Shown here in pieces: positions 52,520 through 62,130 of a stretch of DNA of 64,000 nucleotides (its first letter is position 1; each line of letters begins with the position of its first letter). The position numbers and the translations under genes are program-made. The DNA lies in NCBI RefSeq assembly GCF_006542375.1, contig NZ_CP038143.1, positions 434,001 through 498,000 of the forward strand, in the 5' to 3' direction. Under the pieces are notes generated by a model. That model searched no databases. It had not been told where the DNA came from and saw only the letters and a list, made by a program, of their open reading frames with translations. The stretch comes from Oecophyllibacter saccharovorans. GTDB lineage: Bacteria > Pseudomonadota > Alphaproteobacteria > Acetobacterales > Acetobacteraceae.

Positions 52520-52549
52520 CAGGGACATTGGAGCCAGGGACATTGGAGA
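52520..52549. repeat. 15-base tandem duplication that repeats a ribosome site
   Basis: CCAGGGACATTGGAG occurs twice in tandem (52520-52534, 52535-52549). Each copy ends in GGAG; the second lies 5 bases before the ATG of the next gene. A slipped duplication that gives two possible Shine-Dalgarno positions. Confidence 0.9.
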
Positions 52550-52554
52550 TAGAA

Positions 52555-53070
52555 ATGCACGCCCGTTCAGTGACAAAGAAACCCTTGCTGTGCCTATCAG
52601 GCCTGGGGCCGGCACTACGACCGGGCTTCTCCCTGGCTCTTGTGCTCTCCGGCCTCTTCGCAATGAGCGGATGCAGCGGCACAGGCGGGAAGGTCGTCCA
52701 TCGCGGTCTTTCAAAAGATGGTTACGGCTTCATTGACAATGACCCTGTCGAACCACCGCCACCGCATCTCCTGCAGCCTCTTCAACCCGGCAAGGGCCTT
52801 GGCGCTGCGGCAGCCAGCCTGACTGACCCCGCTCCAGCACCCCTCAGCCAGCCCGATATACCAGATACAACTGCGATCACCCCTGCATCCAGCTCTATTG
52901 CCTCCTCAACTTCCCACACTTCTTTCAAGCCACGGAGCCAGGGTGCGCGGCGGGGCGGGAAAATTTCAAGCCGCAACAACCCGGATGCCTTTCCTGATCA
53001 GGCCACCCTCACTGCCAGTGACGGCACCAAAGCCGGAGCAAGTGATCCAGCTGGAGACAGTCAGAACTGA
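52555..53070 (+). CDS. Hypothetical lipoprotein
   Basis: 171 residues. Signal with lipobox LFAMSGC at about residue 37. The mature chain is Pro/Ser/Ala/Thr-rich and largely disordered, with a short ordered-looking start VVHRGLSKDGYGFIDNDPVEPPP. No family recognised. Its ribosome site is duplicated by the repeat just upstream. A stem-loop GCTGAAA/TTTCAGC at 53147-53179 follows. Confidence 0.7.
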   Translation: MHARSVTKKPLLCLSGLGPALRPGFSLALVLSGLFAMSGCSGTGGKVVHRGLSKDGYGFIDNDPVEPPPPHLLQPLQPGKGLGAAAASLTDPAPAPLSQPDIPDTTAITPASSSIASSTSHTSFKPRSQGARRGGKISSRNNPDAFPDQATLTASDGTKAGASDPAGDSQN

Positions 53071-53307
53071 CAGACAGGGAAACAAGCACGCAAACTTGAT
53101 CGCCTTAACAGAAAATTCATGCGGTCCTGCCCAGGCATCACATTAAGCTGAAAACTGGATTTTCCAGCTGCGTTTCAGCTATATCCGGCCCGGTCTTTTT
53201 TCAGTTTTAGCCAGGCTTTCCACCCGGCTTTTTATTTTGCTGGTTTTTCGCCTGCTCTGAACCTTCTGGATGACAAAGCCGGACTGTCTGTCAAGGAGTT
53301 GCCTGCC

Positions 53308-54174
53308 GTGTCTCCCAGAACTTTCTCTGCCCCTGTTCCTGCCCTGCCAGCCAGCATTCTCAAGGCTCAGTCGCCCGATTACACATTCAGCTTCGGTCTC
53401 TCACAACCTGCTACGGCTCTGAAGGGCCAGCTATGCCCAGCCCCTGACTCCTACAGTGCGGCTGCTACAGATCTCCAGCTGGCTGAGAACGAGGGCAATT
53501 ACCGTATCGGGAAGTTCCAGAACGCATCCAACCGCCATATTTCGCTTGATCTGCTGAGCCGTCATGGCATTCCCACCCTCGCTCTGGAATACGCTTTCCG
53601 TGAAAACGGAAAGATCATGGCCGGCACAGCCGCCATCCGCGCCGAGATCAAGCTGGTTGCAGGTTTCGGACCGCTTCTGCGCAGTCTGGAACTGGTCTGG
53701 CCTTCAGGTTTTGGTGCCGGCAGTACCGGCACGACCGCCGTTCTATCACGCGGACTCAATGCCAAGCTGTTCGTGTCAAGTGATGAAGGCGGAATTTTTG
53801 AAGTGCCTGAAGGGCGCGTGCTCATCAACGCCCTGAAGGTATCCACTGATCCTGACGGCACATCGCGCTTCAGCACCCGTAACCGTTCCATTACGACTGT
53901 GCACTGCAAGGACAACCAGCTGACCATTGACGCCGCCCGGCGCGGCTCGGAATGCCATTACGGTTTCAGCTTCGGCAATGAAGAAGGGCGCCGGCTGTTC
54001 ATCCAGATCGCCAATGCCCTTTCAGGCAGTCTTTATACCCGCCTCGCCTTCTCGGAAGACGGAATCCACTTCCATGGGTTCAGCGCGAACGGCAAAACCC
54101 CGGCCAGCCGCCTTTTCCTATGCAACCGCGTGGATGACCCGAATTTCGGCAAGCTGGAATATTACCGGCAGTAA
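53308..54174 (+). CDS. Hypothetical protein
   Basis: 288 residues from a GTG at 53308, which has AAGGAG 9 bases upstream; a TTG three codons earlier overlaps that site. No signal peptide or transmembrane helix. The sequence looks beta-rich with repeated polar strands and ends LFLCNRVDDPNFGKLEYYRQ. Gly/Ser/Thr content is high (PSGFGAGSTGTTAVL). Not recognised. It lies before the tRNA-Thr/integrase boundary and has host-like codon use. Confidence 0.65.
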   Translation: MSPRTFSAPVPALPASILKAQSPDYTFSFGLSQPATALKGQLCPAPDSYSAAATDLQLAENEGNYRIGKFQNASNRHISLDLLSRHGIPTLALEYAFRENGKIMAGTAAIRAEIKLVAGFGPLLRSLELVWPSGFGAGSTGTTAVLSRGLNAKLFVSSDEGGIFEVPEGRVLINALKVSTDPDGTSRFSTRNRSITTVHCKDNQLTIDAARRGSECHYGFSFGNEEGRRLFIQIANALSGSLYTRLAFSEDGIHFHGFSANGKTPASRLFLCNRVDDPNFGKLEYYRQ

Positions 54175-54309
54175 CCCCGGTTTCGCCAGCCGGCCAGAGA
54201 ATACTTCCTGCCGGGTGACAAGACTGCCTGGCAGGGTCAAACAGTTGACAGTGCTTTCCTGAAAGGCTAGCGAAAACCATCCCTGCAGGTGACGCTTCCT
54301 TCAGGGCGG

Positions 54310-54384
54310 GCCGGGTTAGCACAGTGGTAGTGCAGCGGTTTTGTAAACCGAAGGCCGGGGGTTCAAATCCCTCACCCGGCACCA
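54310..54384 (+). tRNA. tRNA-Thr(TGT)
   Basis: 75 nt with encoded CCA. Acceptor GCCGGGT/ACCCGGC, D-arm GCAC/GTGC, anticodon loop TTTGTAA giving TGT, T-arm GGGGG-TTCAAAT-CCCTC. The anticodon stem has a G-A mismatch at its outer pair. An integrase gene begins just downstream on the opposite strand, so its 3' end is the likely attachment site of an island. Confidence 0.95.
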
Positions 54385-54491
54385 GATCGGCAGTTTTCCG
54401 CCACTCTGTTTTGCCGCACAGAGCGCATAGAACGCATATGGCGCACACAGGGTCGGATAAAAACCCGGATATTTTTTTGAGCCCCTTTCCA

Positions 54492-55508
54492 TCAGGTGGG
54501 CGGCCGTGACAGCCACGCGGCGTAGCGCTCGGTTGTCTTCACAGAGCTGTGGCCCAGATGCCGGGCAAGCTCGTAAATGGGGCGGCCGGACTGCAGGCTG
54601 CGGATGGCATATGTGTGACGTAGGTCATGGCAGCGAAAGCGCTTTTCCTCACTGACCCCTGCCAGCACCAGCATGCGCCGGAAAAGGCCGGAGACGTTTT
54701 TATATCTTTCCCCCTGAGCCGATATGAAAACGTGCGCCCCTGTCCTGGGCATCTGCCTCAAATCACGGGCCAGCCTGGGCGGCAGTGGGATCACGCGTGG
54801 AGAGCGCGTCTTGGTGCGAAAGAACGTGCATTTCGGCTTGGCGCCCAGTTCAAGCTGGGACCATTCCAGTGAAGCTGCTTCTTCCTGCCGGCAGCCTGTT
54901 CGTGCCAGAAAGCGCAAAAGCTCCTTGAAGCCTGGGGGCGCCCGGTGGGTCATCCTGGCCAGCTCTTTTAAAGGCACCGGCCGGATGGGCTCCCGGCGTT
55001 CCCTGATTTCCTCCATCTCGTCTGGCACCGGATTGTGCTGGATCCATCCTGCTCTGCGGGCAGCCTTCAACACGCGTCCGGCCACCATGAGATCGCGCCG
55101 GATGGTGGCGCCTGTCACGCCTGCCTGTTTGCGTGCAACCGTGTAGGCATTCACTGTGGCAGGCGACACATGGGCGATGCCTAGGCCGGCAAAATGGCCG
55201 TGCAGCTGCCGTAGGCTGGTCAGGTAGCGCTTTTGCGTATTGGGCCTGAGATCGCCCATCTCAAGATCTGCCCAAAGAGCGACTGCTTCCTCCCATGTAT
55301 GCGTCTGAGGCTCGGCAACGCCGGTTCTCAGGTCCTCTGCCTCGGCAAGGATTTTTTTGAGCCGCTTCTTGGCTTCCCTTTTATCAGCTGTGCGTAGCGA
55401 TCTGCAGGTGTCTTTGCCGTTGATCTGGATGCGAGCGTAATACGTGCCGTTTTTGGCTTGGTAGAGATTTGCCCAGATTTTATTCTGATCAATACCGTCC
55501 TCATTAAT
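54492..55508 (-). CDS. Tyrosine recombinase (phage/island integrase), start uncertain
   Basis: C-terminal catalytic domain is complete: Arg in RTGCRQEEA, Lys region, CHDLRHTYAI (His-x-x-Arg), LGHSS and the nucleophile Tyr in TTERYAAWL. The N-terminal part (IWANLYQAKNGTYYARI..., then the core-binding SAM-like domain from TWEEAVALW) is open in the same frame up to a TAA at 55515-55517, yet has no ATG, GTG or TTG before residue M at 55259. Translation must start at ATT (55508 or 55493), shift frame from an ATG at 55504 or 55525, or give a truncated 255-residue form. It points toward tRNA-Thr. Confidence 0.85.
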   Translation of the reverse strand: MNEDGIDQNKIWANLYQAKNGTYYARIQINGKDTCRSLRTADKREAKKRLKKILAEAEDLRTGVAEPQTHTWEEAVALWADLEMGDLRPNTQKRYLTSLRQLHGHFAGLGIAHVSPATVNAYTVARKQAGVTGATIRRDLMVAGRVLKAARRAGWIQHNPVPDEMEEIRERREPIRPVPLKELARMTHRAPPGFKELLRFLARTGCRQEEAASLEWSQLELGAKPKCTFFRTKTRSPRVIPLPPRLARDLRQMPRTGAHVFISAQGERYKNVSGLFRRMLVLAGVSEEKRFRCHDLRHTYAIRSLQSGRPIYELARHLGHSSVKTTERYAAWLSRPPT

Positions 55509-55555
55509 ATATTGTTAAATATCATTAATTAATGGATTTATTTTAAATAAATATC

Positions 55556-55585
55556 TTGTCAATAAGATGAATGTCTCGTTAATTA
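55556..55585 (+). promoter_or_regulatory. Candidate promoter of the cas operon
   Basis: TTGTCA (55556-55561) and TTAATT/TAATTA (55579-55585) at 17-18 base spacing, inside a very AT-rich stretch (about 55500-55600) with repeated ATTAAT. Roughly 55 bases upstream of cas3. Binding by H-NS-like or other xenogeneic silencers would be expected for such DNA. Confidence 0.5.
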
Positions 55586-55641
55586 TTCAAAAGGTCATCC
55601 GAATTCTTAGTCCTCCTCTGAATAATCTGCGAATTTAAACC

Positions 55642-58419
55642 ATGTCTTCTCCAGCAACTTTGCCTTCGCCGATTGATCTGGGTTTCCCATGGGGAAAATT
55701 TTCACACCCAGACGGTGGACGGAGTTTCGTTGGTGATGGCAGGGATCAGTTCCTCCCCCTCTACCGGCACATGCTGGACGTGGCCGCCTGCTTCCTGGAA
55801 ATCGTTCACCAGCCCGTCTTTCGCGCCAGACTGGAAGCTGCCGCAGGAGAAAAGCTGTCAGAAGGGCAACTGGAGCGTTTGGCCGTTCTGGTTGCCCTGC
55901 ATGATTTGGGCAAACTCAACACTGGATTTCAGTTTAAGATTTTTCCTGACTCTCTCTCCAACGGCCATGTTTTCCCTGGATGGCACATGGTCGAAAAATA
56001 TCTTGAGATTGAGGAGCTGGTAGACTGGTGTGAGGATCTGGAAGGCTTAATCTGGGCTACTCTGAACCATCATGGCAAGCTAACAGTAAATCCCAGAACA
56101 GCTGACCAACCGAATTATCGGAAAGAATATTTCTCTCCATTTCAGGCGTATGATCCACAACAGGCTTTAAATCTCTTGTGGAATCAGATTAAAGCTTCTT
56201 TTCCACGCGCTTTTTCTACAACCACCCTACCTCTTCCTGATGCTCCAGAACTGCAGCATTTTCTCTGCGGTCTTACCAGTCTGGCCGACCAGGTCGGTTC
56301 ACAGGAAGAAACCTTTCCGGTATCCCGACCTGTTTTACCCGCTCCGGAAGCACTGGCTGACAGTCGCAAGAGAGCTGAGAAATTAATAAAGAAATTAGGA
56401 CTCAACGTCCAAGCCCTGAGGGAAAGACAGCATCCAGATTTACCGGCTGCTCATTTATTCGGCTGGCCTGGCGACGCCCGTCCTTCTCGAATGCAGGAAG
56501 CGACCGCCCACTGTTCCGGTCATCTGGTCGTTTTGGAATCTGAAACCGGTTCCGGAAAAACGGAAGCGGCTTTTCTGCGATTTCGAGAATTATTTGAAAA
56601 GGGGGAGGTTGACTCTCTTTACTTCGCTGTTCCAACTCGCGCCGCCGCTTCCGCATTGCAAGAACGTCTCAACCGGGCCAGTGAAAAATTTCTCGAAGCC
56701 GAAACGCTTCTGGCCGTACCGGGATATCTGAAAGCTGGCACGGCTGAAGGGAAGCGCCTACCTGAGTTCAAAGTCTTCTGGCCAGATGACCCGCAGGAAA
56801 AAGATATGCGCTGGGCTGCAGAAACGCCTCGCTTCTATCTGGCTGCCCCTCTGGCAGTCGGTACTGTCGACCAAGCTATGCTGGCAGCTTTGAATGCCAA
56901 ATGGGCCCATTTGCGTGCCAGTTCTTTATCACGGGCTTTACTGGTCATTGATGAGGTCCACGCTTCTGATGCTTATATGACCCGGATTGGTGCAAGGCTG
57001 GTCCAAGACCATGTAAGACGTGGTGGCCATGCACTGCTCATGTCGGCTACTCTGGGCGCTGAGGCGCGCCGCAAATGGCTGGGGGTTCGTCCGAACCCTA
57101 GTGACCTTGAGCAAGGTGCTGTCGAAAAGGGCTGTGCCGTTCCTTACCCTTGCCTGACGACACTTGATAAGAATGGCCAGGAAGAGCATCGGGCTATACC
57201 CAGCATCCAGACGCCCAAAACCGTCAGTATCTCCACTGATTCACACATAGGTGATCCGGAACACATTGCCGCTTTCGCAGCAGAGCAGGCCCGGCTCGGC
57301 TTGCGCGTTCTTATAATCCGCAACACTGTCAGGCAGGCTCTCGAAGTTTTCAAGGCTTTCGAAAAACTGGCAGGCCCCAGCAGCTCTCAACCCGTGCCTA
57401 CCCTTGAGCTCAACGGTGTCCGAACCTTGCATCACAGTCGTTTTTCCGTCGATGATCGCAAAGCGCTTGACACGGCAGTCAATGCGCTGTTCGGCAAGCA
57501 GGCAAGCACAGCTGGAGCTGTTCTGATCGGCACTCAGACACTTGAGCAAAGCCTGGATATTGATGCTGACCTGTTGATTACCGATCTGTGCCCAATCGAT
57601 GTACTCTTGCAACGCATCGGACGCTTACATCGCCATAACCGACCAAGAAGTGAAATGGGGCGACAGGCACGCTGTATTGTTCTCACGCCTCATCAACTTG
57701 CTGAAGATGAATTTCAACCCGATGACGGTACGCTCCTGAAATTCGGCATGGGAACAATCCGACAGAAGTCTAACACTGGCGGTGGGGTTTATCCGGACCT
57801 GCGCATGTTAGAGCAGACAAGGCGGCTCATTACTGATCACCCTCTTTGGACCATCCCACAGGACAACCGTTTTCTTGTGGAAAAAGGCACCAATCCGGTC
57901 TGTCTGGCTCAGCTTCAGAAAGAACGAGCTCAAATAACGCCTCAATGGAATAAACATGCGGAAGAGGTCATGGGATATCAATGCATGGCGGGCCAGGAAG
58001 CAAGTCACTTCTGCCTGGATCGTACAGTGCCTTTAAGCGCAATCCAGACCAGTTTTTCCTCTGATGAACTCATTCGCACCCGACTGGGGTTGTCCAATCT
58101 GAAGATAAATTTTCCTTCTTCTCCCCGGACGCCTTTTGGAACGACCTTAACCAGCCTTACCCTTCCTTCTCACATGGCTCATCATATCAGACCTGTCCCT
58201 AAGGATGAGGAAACTGATTTAAGCCGTTTAAACGAAGAGGAATTACGTCCCAAGATCCTGAACCCACCTTGCAGTGCCACTCAAGATCTGGAAAGTACCC
58301 GAGACATTGTTTTTCAACTCGGTCAGGCGACCTTCCGCTATTCAGCGTGTGGACTCACTTTGGAAAAAGAGGACAGCGAGCTAACTGAAACCACACTGCC
58401 ACCAGGCGATGAAGCCTAG
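55642..58419 (+). CDS. cas3: CRISPR-associated helicase/nuclease Cas3 (type I-E)
   Basis: 925 residues. N-terminal HD nuclease: H43 in YRHMLDVAACF, H87/D88 in LHDLGKL. SF2 helicase: Walker A SETGSGKTEAA (K306), DEVH box D437-H440, SAT 468-470, motif VI QRIGRLHRHNRPR (657-667). C-terminal domain completes the family plan; no fusion or truncation. Recruited by Cascade to the R-loop, unwinds and degrades target DNA in the cytoplasm. First gene of the operon, same strand as the rest, separated from cas8e by 137 bases. Confidence 0.95.
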   Translation: MSSPATLPSPIDLGFPWGKFSHPDGGRSFVGDGRDQFLPLYRHMLDVAACFLEIVHQPVFRARLEAAAGEKLSEGQLERLAVLVALHDLGKLNTGFQFKIFPDSLSNGHVFPGWHMVEKYLEIEELVDWCEDLEGLIWATLNHHGKLTVNPRTADQPNYRKEYFSPFQAYDPQQALNLLWNQIKASFPRAFSTTTLPLPDAPELQHFLCGLTSLADQVGSQEETFPVSRPVLPAPEALADSRKRAEKLIKKLGLNVQALRERQHPDLPAAHLFGWPGDARPSRMQEATAHCSGHLVVLESETGSGKTEAAFLRFRELFEKGEVDSLYFAVPTRAAASALQERLNRASEKFLEAETLLAVPGYLKAGTAEGKRLPEFKVFWPDDPQEKDMRWAAETPRFYLAAPLAVGTVDQAMLAALNAKWAHLRASSLSRALLVIDEVHASDAYMTRIGARLVQDHVRRGGHALLMSATLGAEARRKWLGVRPNPSDLEQGAVEKGCAVPYPCLTTLDKNGQEEHRAIPSIQTPKTVSISTDSHIGDPEHIAAFAAEQARLGLRVLIIRNTVRQALEVFKAFEKLAGPSSSQPVPTLELNGVRTLHHSRFSVDDRKALDTAVNALFGKQASTAGAVLIGTQTLEQSLDIDADLLITDLCPIDVLLQRIGRLHRHNRPRSEMGRQARCIVLTPHQLAEDEFQPDDGTLLKFGMGTIRQKSNTGGGVYPDLRMLEQTRRLITDHPLWTIPQDNRFLVEKGTNPVCLAQLQKERAQITPQWNKHAEEVMGYQCMAGQEASHFCLDRTVPLSAIQTSFSSDELIRTRLGLSNLKINFPSSPRTPFGTTLTSLTLPSHMAHHIRPVPKDEETDLSRLNEEELRPKILNPPCSATQDLESTRDIVFQLGQATFRYSACGLTLEKEDSELTETTLPPGDEA

Positions 58420-58556
58420 GCAAAGCCCGGAAAATATTCAGGCCTGAGCACGATAAGCTGACGAAGTAACCTCTACGAGAAAACAGTGAATATATGATTT
58501 ATTTGCTGATCATTTTAGGGAGCAGAGCCAGTTCAAGGCTCTTACGAGGCAATCAT

Positions 58557-60269
58557 ATGCCAGAGAAACAGAAAACTCATCACAACCTTTTAACCGAACC
58601 TCTTATCCGGATTATCAGTACGTCTGCGGAGGGGGCTGAACAAGTCAGCCATCATACCTTACCTGGAATTTTCGCACTGATGATGCGGGATGAAGTGAAT
58701 GGCTTTCCAGCCTTACGCCCGCATCAACAGAGCGCCTGGCACATGTTTCTCGCACAGCTCGGTGGGCTGGCACTCGAGCAGGAACGTCTACTTACAAATA
58801 ATCAGATCACTCTCCCACCCACTGATGAATCCGAGTGGGCCCGCCTCCTGCGTCAGCTAACCCAACAACTTTCCGGGTTGAAGCTGGATAATTCCTGGCA
58901 GGATGCGCCCTGGTGCCTGGTAGTGGAAAACGACCAATTGCCTGCTTTCCTCCAGCCCCCTATCCCAGGGGGAATCAGTAAAACCGGTAAAGGCGTTTCC
59001 GTTGTTACCACTCCAGACGGTCTCGATCTGCCTATTGCAGCCAAAAACCACGATCTCAAACGTCAGGTTCTACGTGAAGCTGCTGCTGATGACTGGATAT
59101 TTGCCCTGATTTCGGATCAGACTATGAACGGCTATACTGGTCGTGGCCATCAGGGGGCAGCTCGCATGAACGGAGGGCTGTCCTCGCGTCCCTTTTTCGG
59201 TTATGCGCCGCTTTCAGGCCGTCCGGGGGCTCATCTCAAGCGTGATCTCGAACTCATGTTGAGAGAACGTCCGAAACAGCTTGAAACCTATGAACAAACC
59301 TATGGCTCCAAAAAAGATGGGCCTCTCGGCAAAGCGCTTCTCTGGTTGGAACCATGGGACGGTAAAAAAGGGCTACCATTCAATGAACTTGATTTATGGT
59401 TCATTGATCTCTGTCGGCGCATTCGCCTTATCCATACCCCTTCCGGCAAGTTGGAAGCCCTGGAAGCAACGGCTGACACTACGCGCATCATCAATGCCAA
59501 GGATCGCAAAGGCGATACTGGCGATTTCTGGGCTCCCCTGGAGTCAACAAATGAAGGCCCCAAATCCTTCAGTCCCACTGCTCAAGGGTTCACAACCTCG
59601 AAAATCTGCGAAATCCTTTTTAGCACTGACGACAAGAAAACAGCCAGCTGGATACTTCCACCCGCCCTTAGCAACCTACCGACTGAAAGCAAAACTTCGC
59701 TTCTTTTACGCTTGTCAGCTTTGACGCGGGGACAAGGAAAAACAGAAGGATATCATGAACGTGTCATTCCCTTGGCACCACTCCTACGTAAAAGATTAAG
59801 TATCCCTTCGGAACGGGTAATGCTTGGACGTCAGGCACGTGAGCAGCTTGTGGACTTATCCTGCATTGAAAAAGCTCTCAGCACAGCCTGCGCCCAAATG
59901 GCTGCGGGAGGGGAAGAGGTGAAGAAAGACCATTATGCTGCGGTCAATCCTTACCGGGCGCGCTTGCGCAGCAAAAGTGATGAAGAATTCTTCTCTGTTC
60001 TCGGTCAACGCTGTGAAACCCCGGAAAAGGAGGCCAAGATTTACGAGGCATGGCTTGTTGGCCTGGTCGATTACGCAGCGAAAACTCTGCTGCCTGAAGC
60101 TCAGAAAGCCATTCCGTGTCCCGCTATCCGTCGCCTTAAAGCACAGGTCAAAGCCGAAAATGCTTTCTGGAATGTTCTTTTAAGCAAAAAAAGCTCTTTT
60201 ACTGCCCAGAACGCTTTATTGAAAAAGCGCGTGTCTCCATTCCTAGAAAACGCGGGAGAAACCGTATGA
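58557..60269 (+). CDS. cas8e: Cascade large subunit Cas8e (Cse1/CasA)
   Basis: 570 residues from the ATG at 58557 (GAGG upstream; the frame extends 21 codons further). The opening NLLTEPLIRII, the segment HTLPGIFALMMRDEVNGFPALRPHQQ (partly quoted) and the C-terminal four-helix bundle are typical of Cse1. It recognises the PAM and contacts Cas3. Overlaps cse2 by 4 bases (ATGA). An AGAGCC/GGCTCT hairpin lies in the leader. Confidence 0.93.
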   Translation: MPEKQKTHHNLLTEPLIRIISTSAEGAEQVSHHTLPGIFALMMRDEVNGFPALRPHQQSAWHMFLAQLGGLALEQERLLTNNQITLPPTDESEWARLLRQLTQQLSGLKLDNSWQDAPWCLVVENDQLPAFLQPPIPGGISKTGKGVSVVTTPDGLDLPIAAKNHDLKRQVLREAAADDWIFALISDQTMNGYTGRGHQGAARMNGGLSSRPFFGYAPLSGRPGAHLKRDLELMLRERPKQLETYEQTYGSKKDGPLGKALLWLEPWDGKKGLPFNELDLWFIDLCRRIRLIHTPSGKLEALEATADTTRIINAKDRKGDTGDFWAPLESTNEGPKSFSPTAQGFTTSKICEILFSTDDKKTASWILPPALSNLPTESKTSLLLRLSALTRGQGKTEGYHERVIPLAPLLRKRLSIPSERVMLGRQAREQLVDLSCIEKALSTACAQMAAGGEEVKKDHYAAVNPYRARLRSKSDEEFFSVLGQRCETPEKEAKIYEAWLVGLVDYAAKTLLPEAQKAIPCPAIRRLKAQVKAENAFWNVLLSKKSSFTAQNALLKKRVSPFLENAGETV

Positions 60270-60841
60270 TTTCGACGCAAGATCCTCATGAGACACCGTC
60301 TTCTGATCTGGAATCCCCTTCCCCTCAACAGGAACTATCCAGATCAGAAACATTGTGGAAAATTATTAAACGCTTTGGCTCAGTCAGTTCTCCCCTTTCT
60401 ACCGGAGAAGCGGCCCGGTTACGGCGTGGGGGCTCTGGCGGGATGACCCCCAGCTTCTGGCATCTCTGGAATGATTTACAACTGGCACGCTACTGCCCTT
60501 TCCCACTTTCTGAAAACGAACGCCAGGATCGCTGGCAGCGGGTTTTTCAGGCTTATGCGAAATTTCTGCCTACTGGCTCAGCACGGGCAGAGCGACAGCT
60601 GCCTCATGACTCCAAAACCCGTTTGGGGCGCGTGTTGCGCGGCGCAGGAGAGCGCCCGCGGGTCAGTGAAGCACGTATTGCCCGTCTTCTTTCTGCACCT
60701 GAGGAAAAACGCCCCGCTCTCATGATGCGCCTTCTACCCTTTCTGAAAAATGAGAAGTTCGACTTCGTCGAACTCGGAGAATTCCTGCTGAACCCGAACG
60801 AAGAAGCCTGTCGGAAAGTGGCAAAACAATATTATCGCTGA
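60266..60841 (+). CDS. cse2: Cascade small subunit Cse2 (CasB/Cas11e)
   Basis: 191 residues, all-helical; two copies line the belly of Cascade. The family motif TGEAARLRRGG and W/F-rich FWHLWNDL are present near residues 45-75. The first 28 residues are a polar disordered extension. Overlaps cas8e by ATGA. A 110-base gap without a gene separates it from cas7e. Confidence 0.9.
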   Translation: MISTQDPHETPSSDLESPSPQQELSRSETLWKIIKRFGSVSSPLSTGEAARLRRGGSGGMTPSFWHLWNDLQLARYCPFPLSENERQDRWQRVFQAYAKFLPTGSARAERQLPHDSKTRLGRVLRGAGERPRVSEARIARLLSAPEEKRPALMMRLLPFLKNEKFDFVELGEFLLNPNEEACRKVAKQYYR

Positions 60842-60951
60842 AACAATTTCCACTACCCAACCTGAAAACAATTTTCTGTCCAGTTTCCAAAAGCTTCTTC
60901 AAGCCTCTCACCTCTCTAAAGCCCGGCTCTGCCAAAATTCAGGAGATAGTT

Positions 60952-62130
60952 ATGTTCCCTCGTTTTCTTCAAATTCACACGCTTCACAATTACACCGCTG
61001 CTCTGCTGAACCGTGATGATGCTGGACAGGCCAAGCGTCTGCCCTACGGTAATGCGCTGCGCACTCGCATTTCTTCACAATGCCTCAAGCGTCATTGGCG
61101 CGAGACCGGCCCGCTTTCCAAAAAAGAACTGCCGGCCCTCCCTGCTTCCCTGCGCTCACGTGAACTGGTGACAAAAGAAATGCGCCAACCTCTGGAAGGA
61201 CAGATCGACAAAGAAATTCTGGACGCCATTGAATCCGTTTTTCAGAAACTGGTCTATGGCGACAAAGGTGATTCAAGCCGTCAACCTCTGCTGCTCGGTG
61301 TGCCGGAAGTGAAATATCTAGCAGCACAGTTCCGCAAAGTGGCTGAAGAAGCGGCAGCTGAGGGAGACGATGCCAAACAAGCCAAGAAACGTGCTGAAGA
61401 CCTTTTCAAATCCGTCAAGGACGGTCTCAAGGCGATGCGTGAAACCACTCAGGTGCCCGCCGGTCTCGCAGCTGCCCTGTTCGGACGGATGATCACTTCC
61501 GATACAGAAGCCAATATCGAAGCACCGGTCTATGTCGCACATGCTTTCACGACCCATGCCGGCGAGGATGAAGACGATTATTTCACGGTCGTGGATGACC
61601 TAGCCGAGGATGAGACAGGTGCAAGCCATATCGGTGAGACTGAACTGACCAGCGGTCTGTTCTACGGGTACACCGTCATCAATATACCAGGTCTGGTAGC
61701 CAATCTGACCGGTATCTCTGAAGAGGAACAGGCCGAAAAACTCACGCCTGAACAATATGAGCTGGCAGGTGAAGTCGTGCGCCGGCTTATTCATGCCATT
61801 GCGGAAGTTTCCCCAGGTGCCAAGCTCGGCTCCACAGCACCGTTCGGTTATGCCACGACTGTCCTGGTGGAAGCGGGGGACCGCCAGCCCCGCAGTCTGG
61901 CGGGCGCTTTCCGCAAGCCCACGGCACCACGGTTTGAAGAAGCCAACAAGGCCATGACCGACCATCTTGCGGAACTGGAAGAGAATTACGCCACCAATGA
62001 AGCGCGTCGTTTTATGTCCTTGGATAAGACCTCAGAGTTCACAGGCGCACAACGCATGCCGTTACCTTCCCTCGCCGAATGGGCGAAGGATGTCGTCACT
62101 TCGCAGGTGCCTGCCAACGGACACAGCTGA
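60952..62130 (+). CDS. cas7e: Cascade backbone subunit Cas7e (CasC/Cse4)
   Basis: 392 residues. RAMP-type protein that polymerises along the crRNA. Opening FPRFLQIHTLHNYTAALLNRDDAGQAKRLPYG (quoted in part), then RISSQCLKRHWR, and AALFGRMI and TTVLVEAGDRQPRSLAGAFRKP-type motifs of the family. A GGAGATAG ribosome site precedes it. The stop overlaps the cas5e ATG by one base (TGATG). Confidence 0.95.
   Translation: MFPRFLQIHTLHNYTAALLNRDDAGQAKRLPYGNALRTRISSQCLKRHWRETGPLSKKELPALPASLRSRELVTKEMRQPLEGQIDKEILDAIESVFQKLVYGDKGDSSRQPLLLGVPEVKYLAAQFRKVAEEAAAEGDDAKQAKKRAEDLFKSVKDGLKAMRETTQVPAGLAAALFGRMITSDTEANIEAPVYVAHAFTTHAGEDEDDYFTVVDDLAEDETGASHIGETELTSGLFYGYTVINIPGLVANLTGISEEEQAEKLTPEQYELAGEVVRRLIHAIAEVSPGAKLGSTAPFGYATTVLVEAGDRQPRSLAGAFRKPTAPRFEEANKAMTDHLAELEENYATNEARRFMSLDKTSEFTGAQRMPLPSLAEWAKDVVTSQVPANGHS

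Noticed and set aside
54358-54384. Second copy of the tRNA-Thr 3' end as an attachment repeat
   Set aside because: Not found elsewhere in the window, so the island end could not be set.
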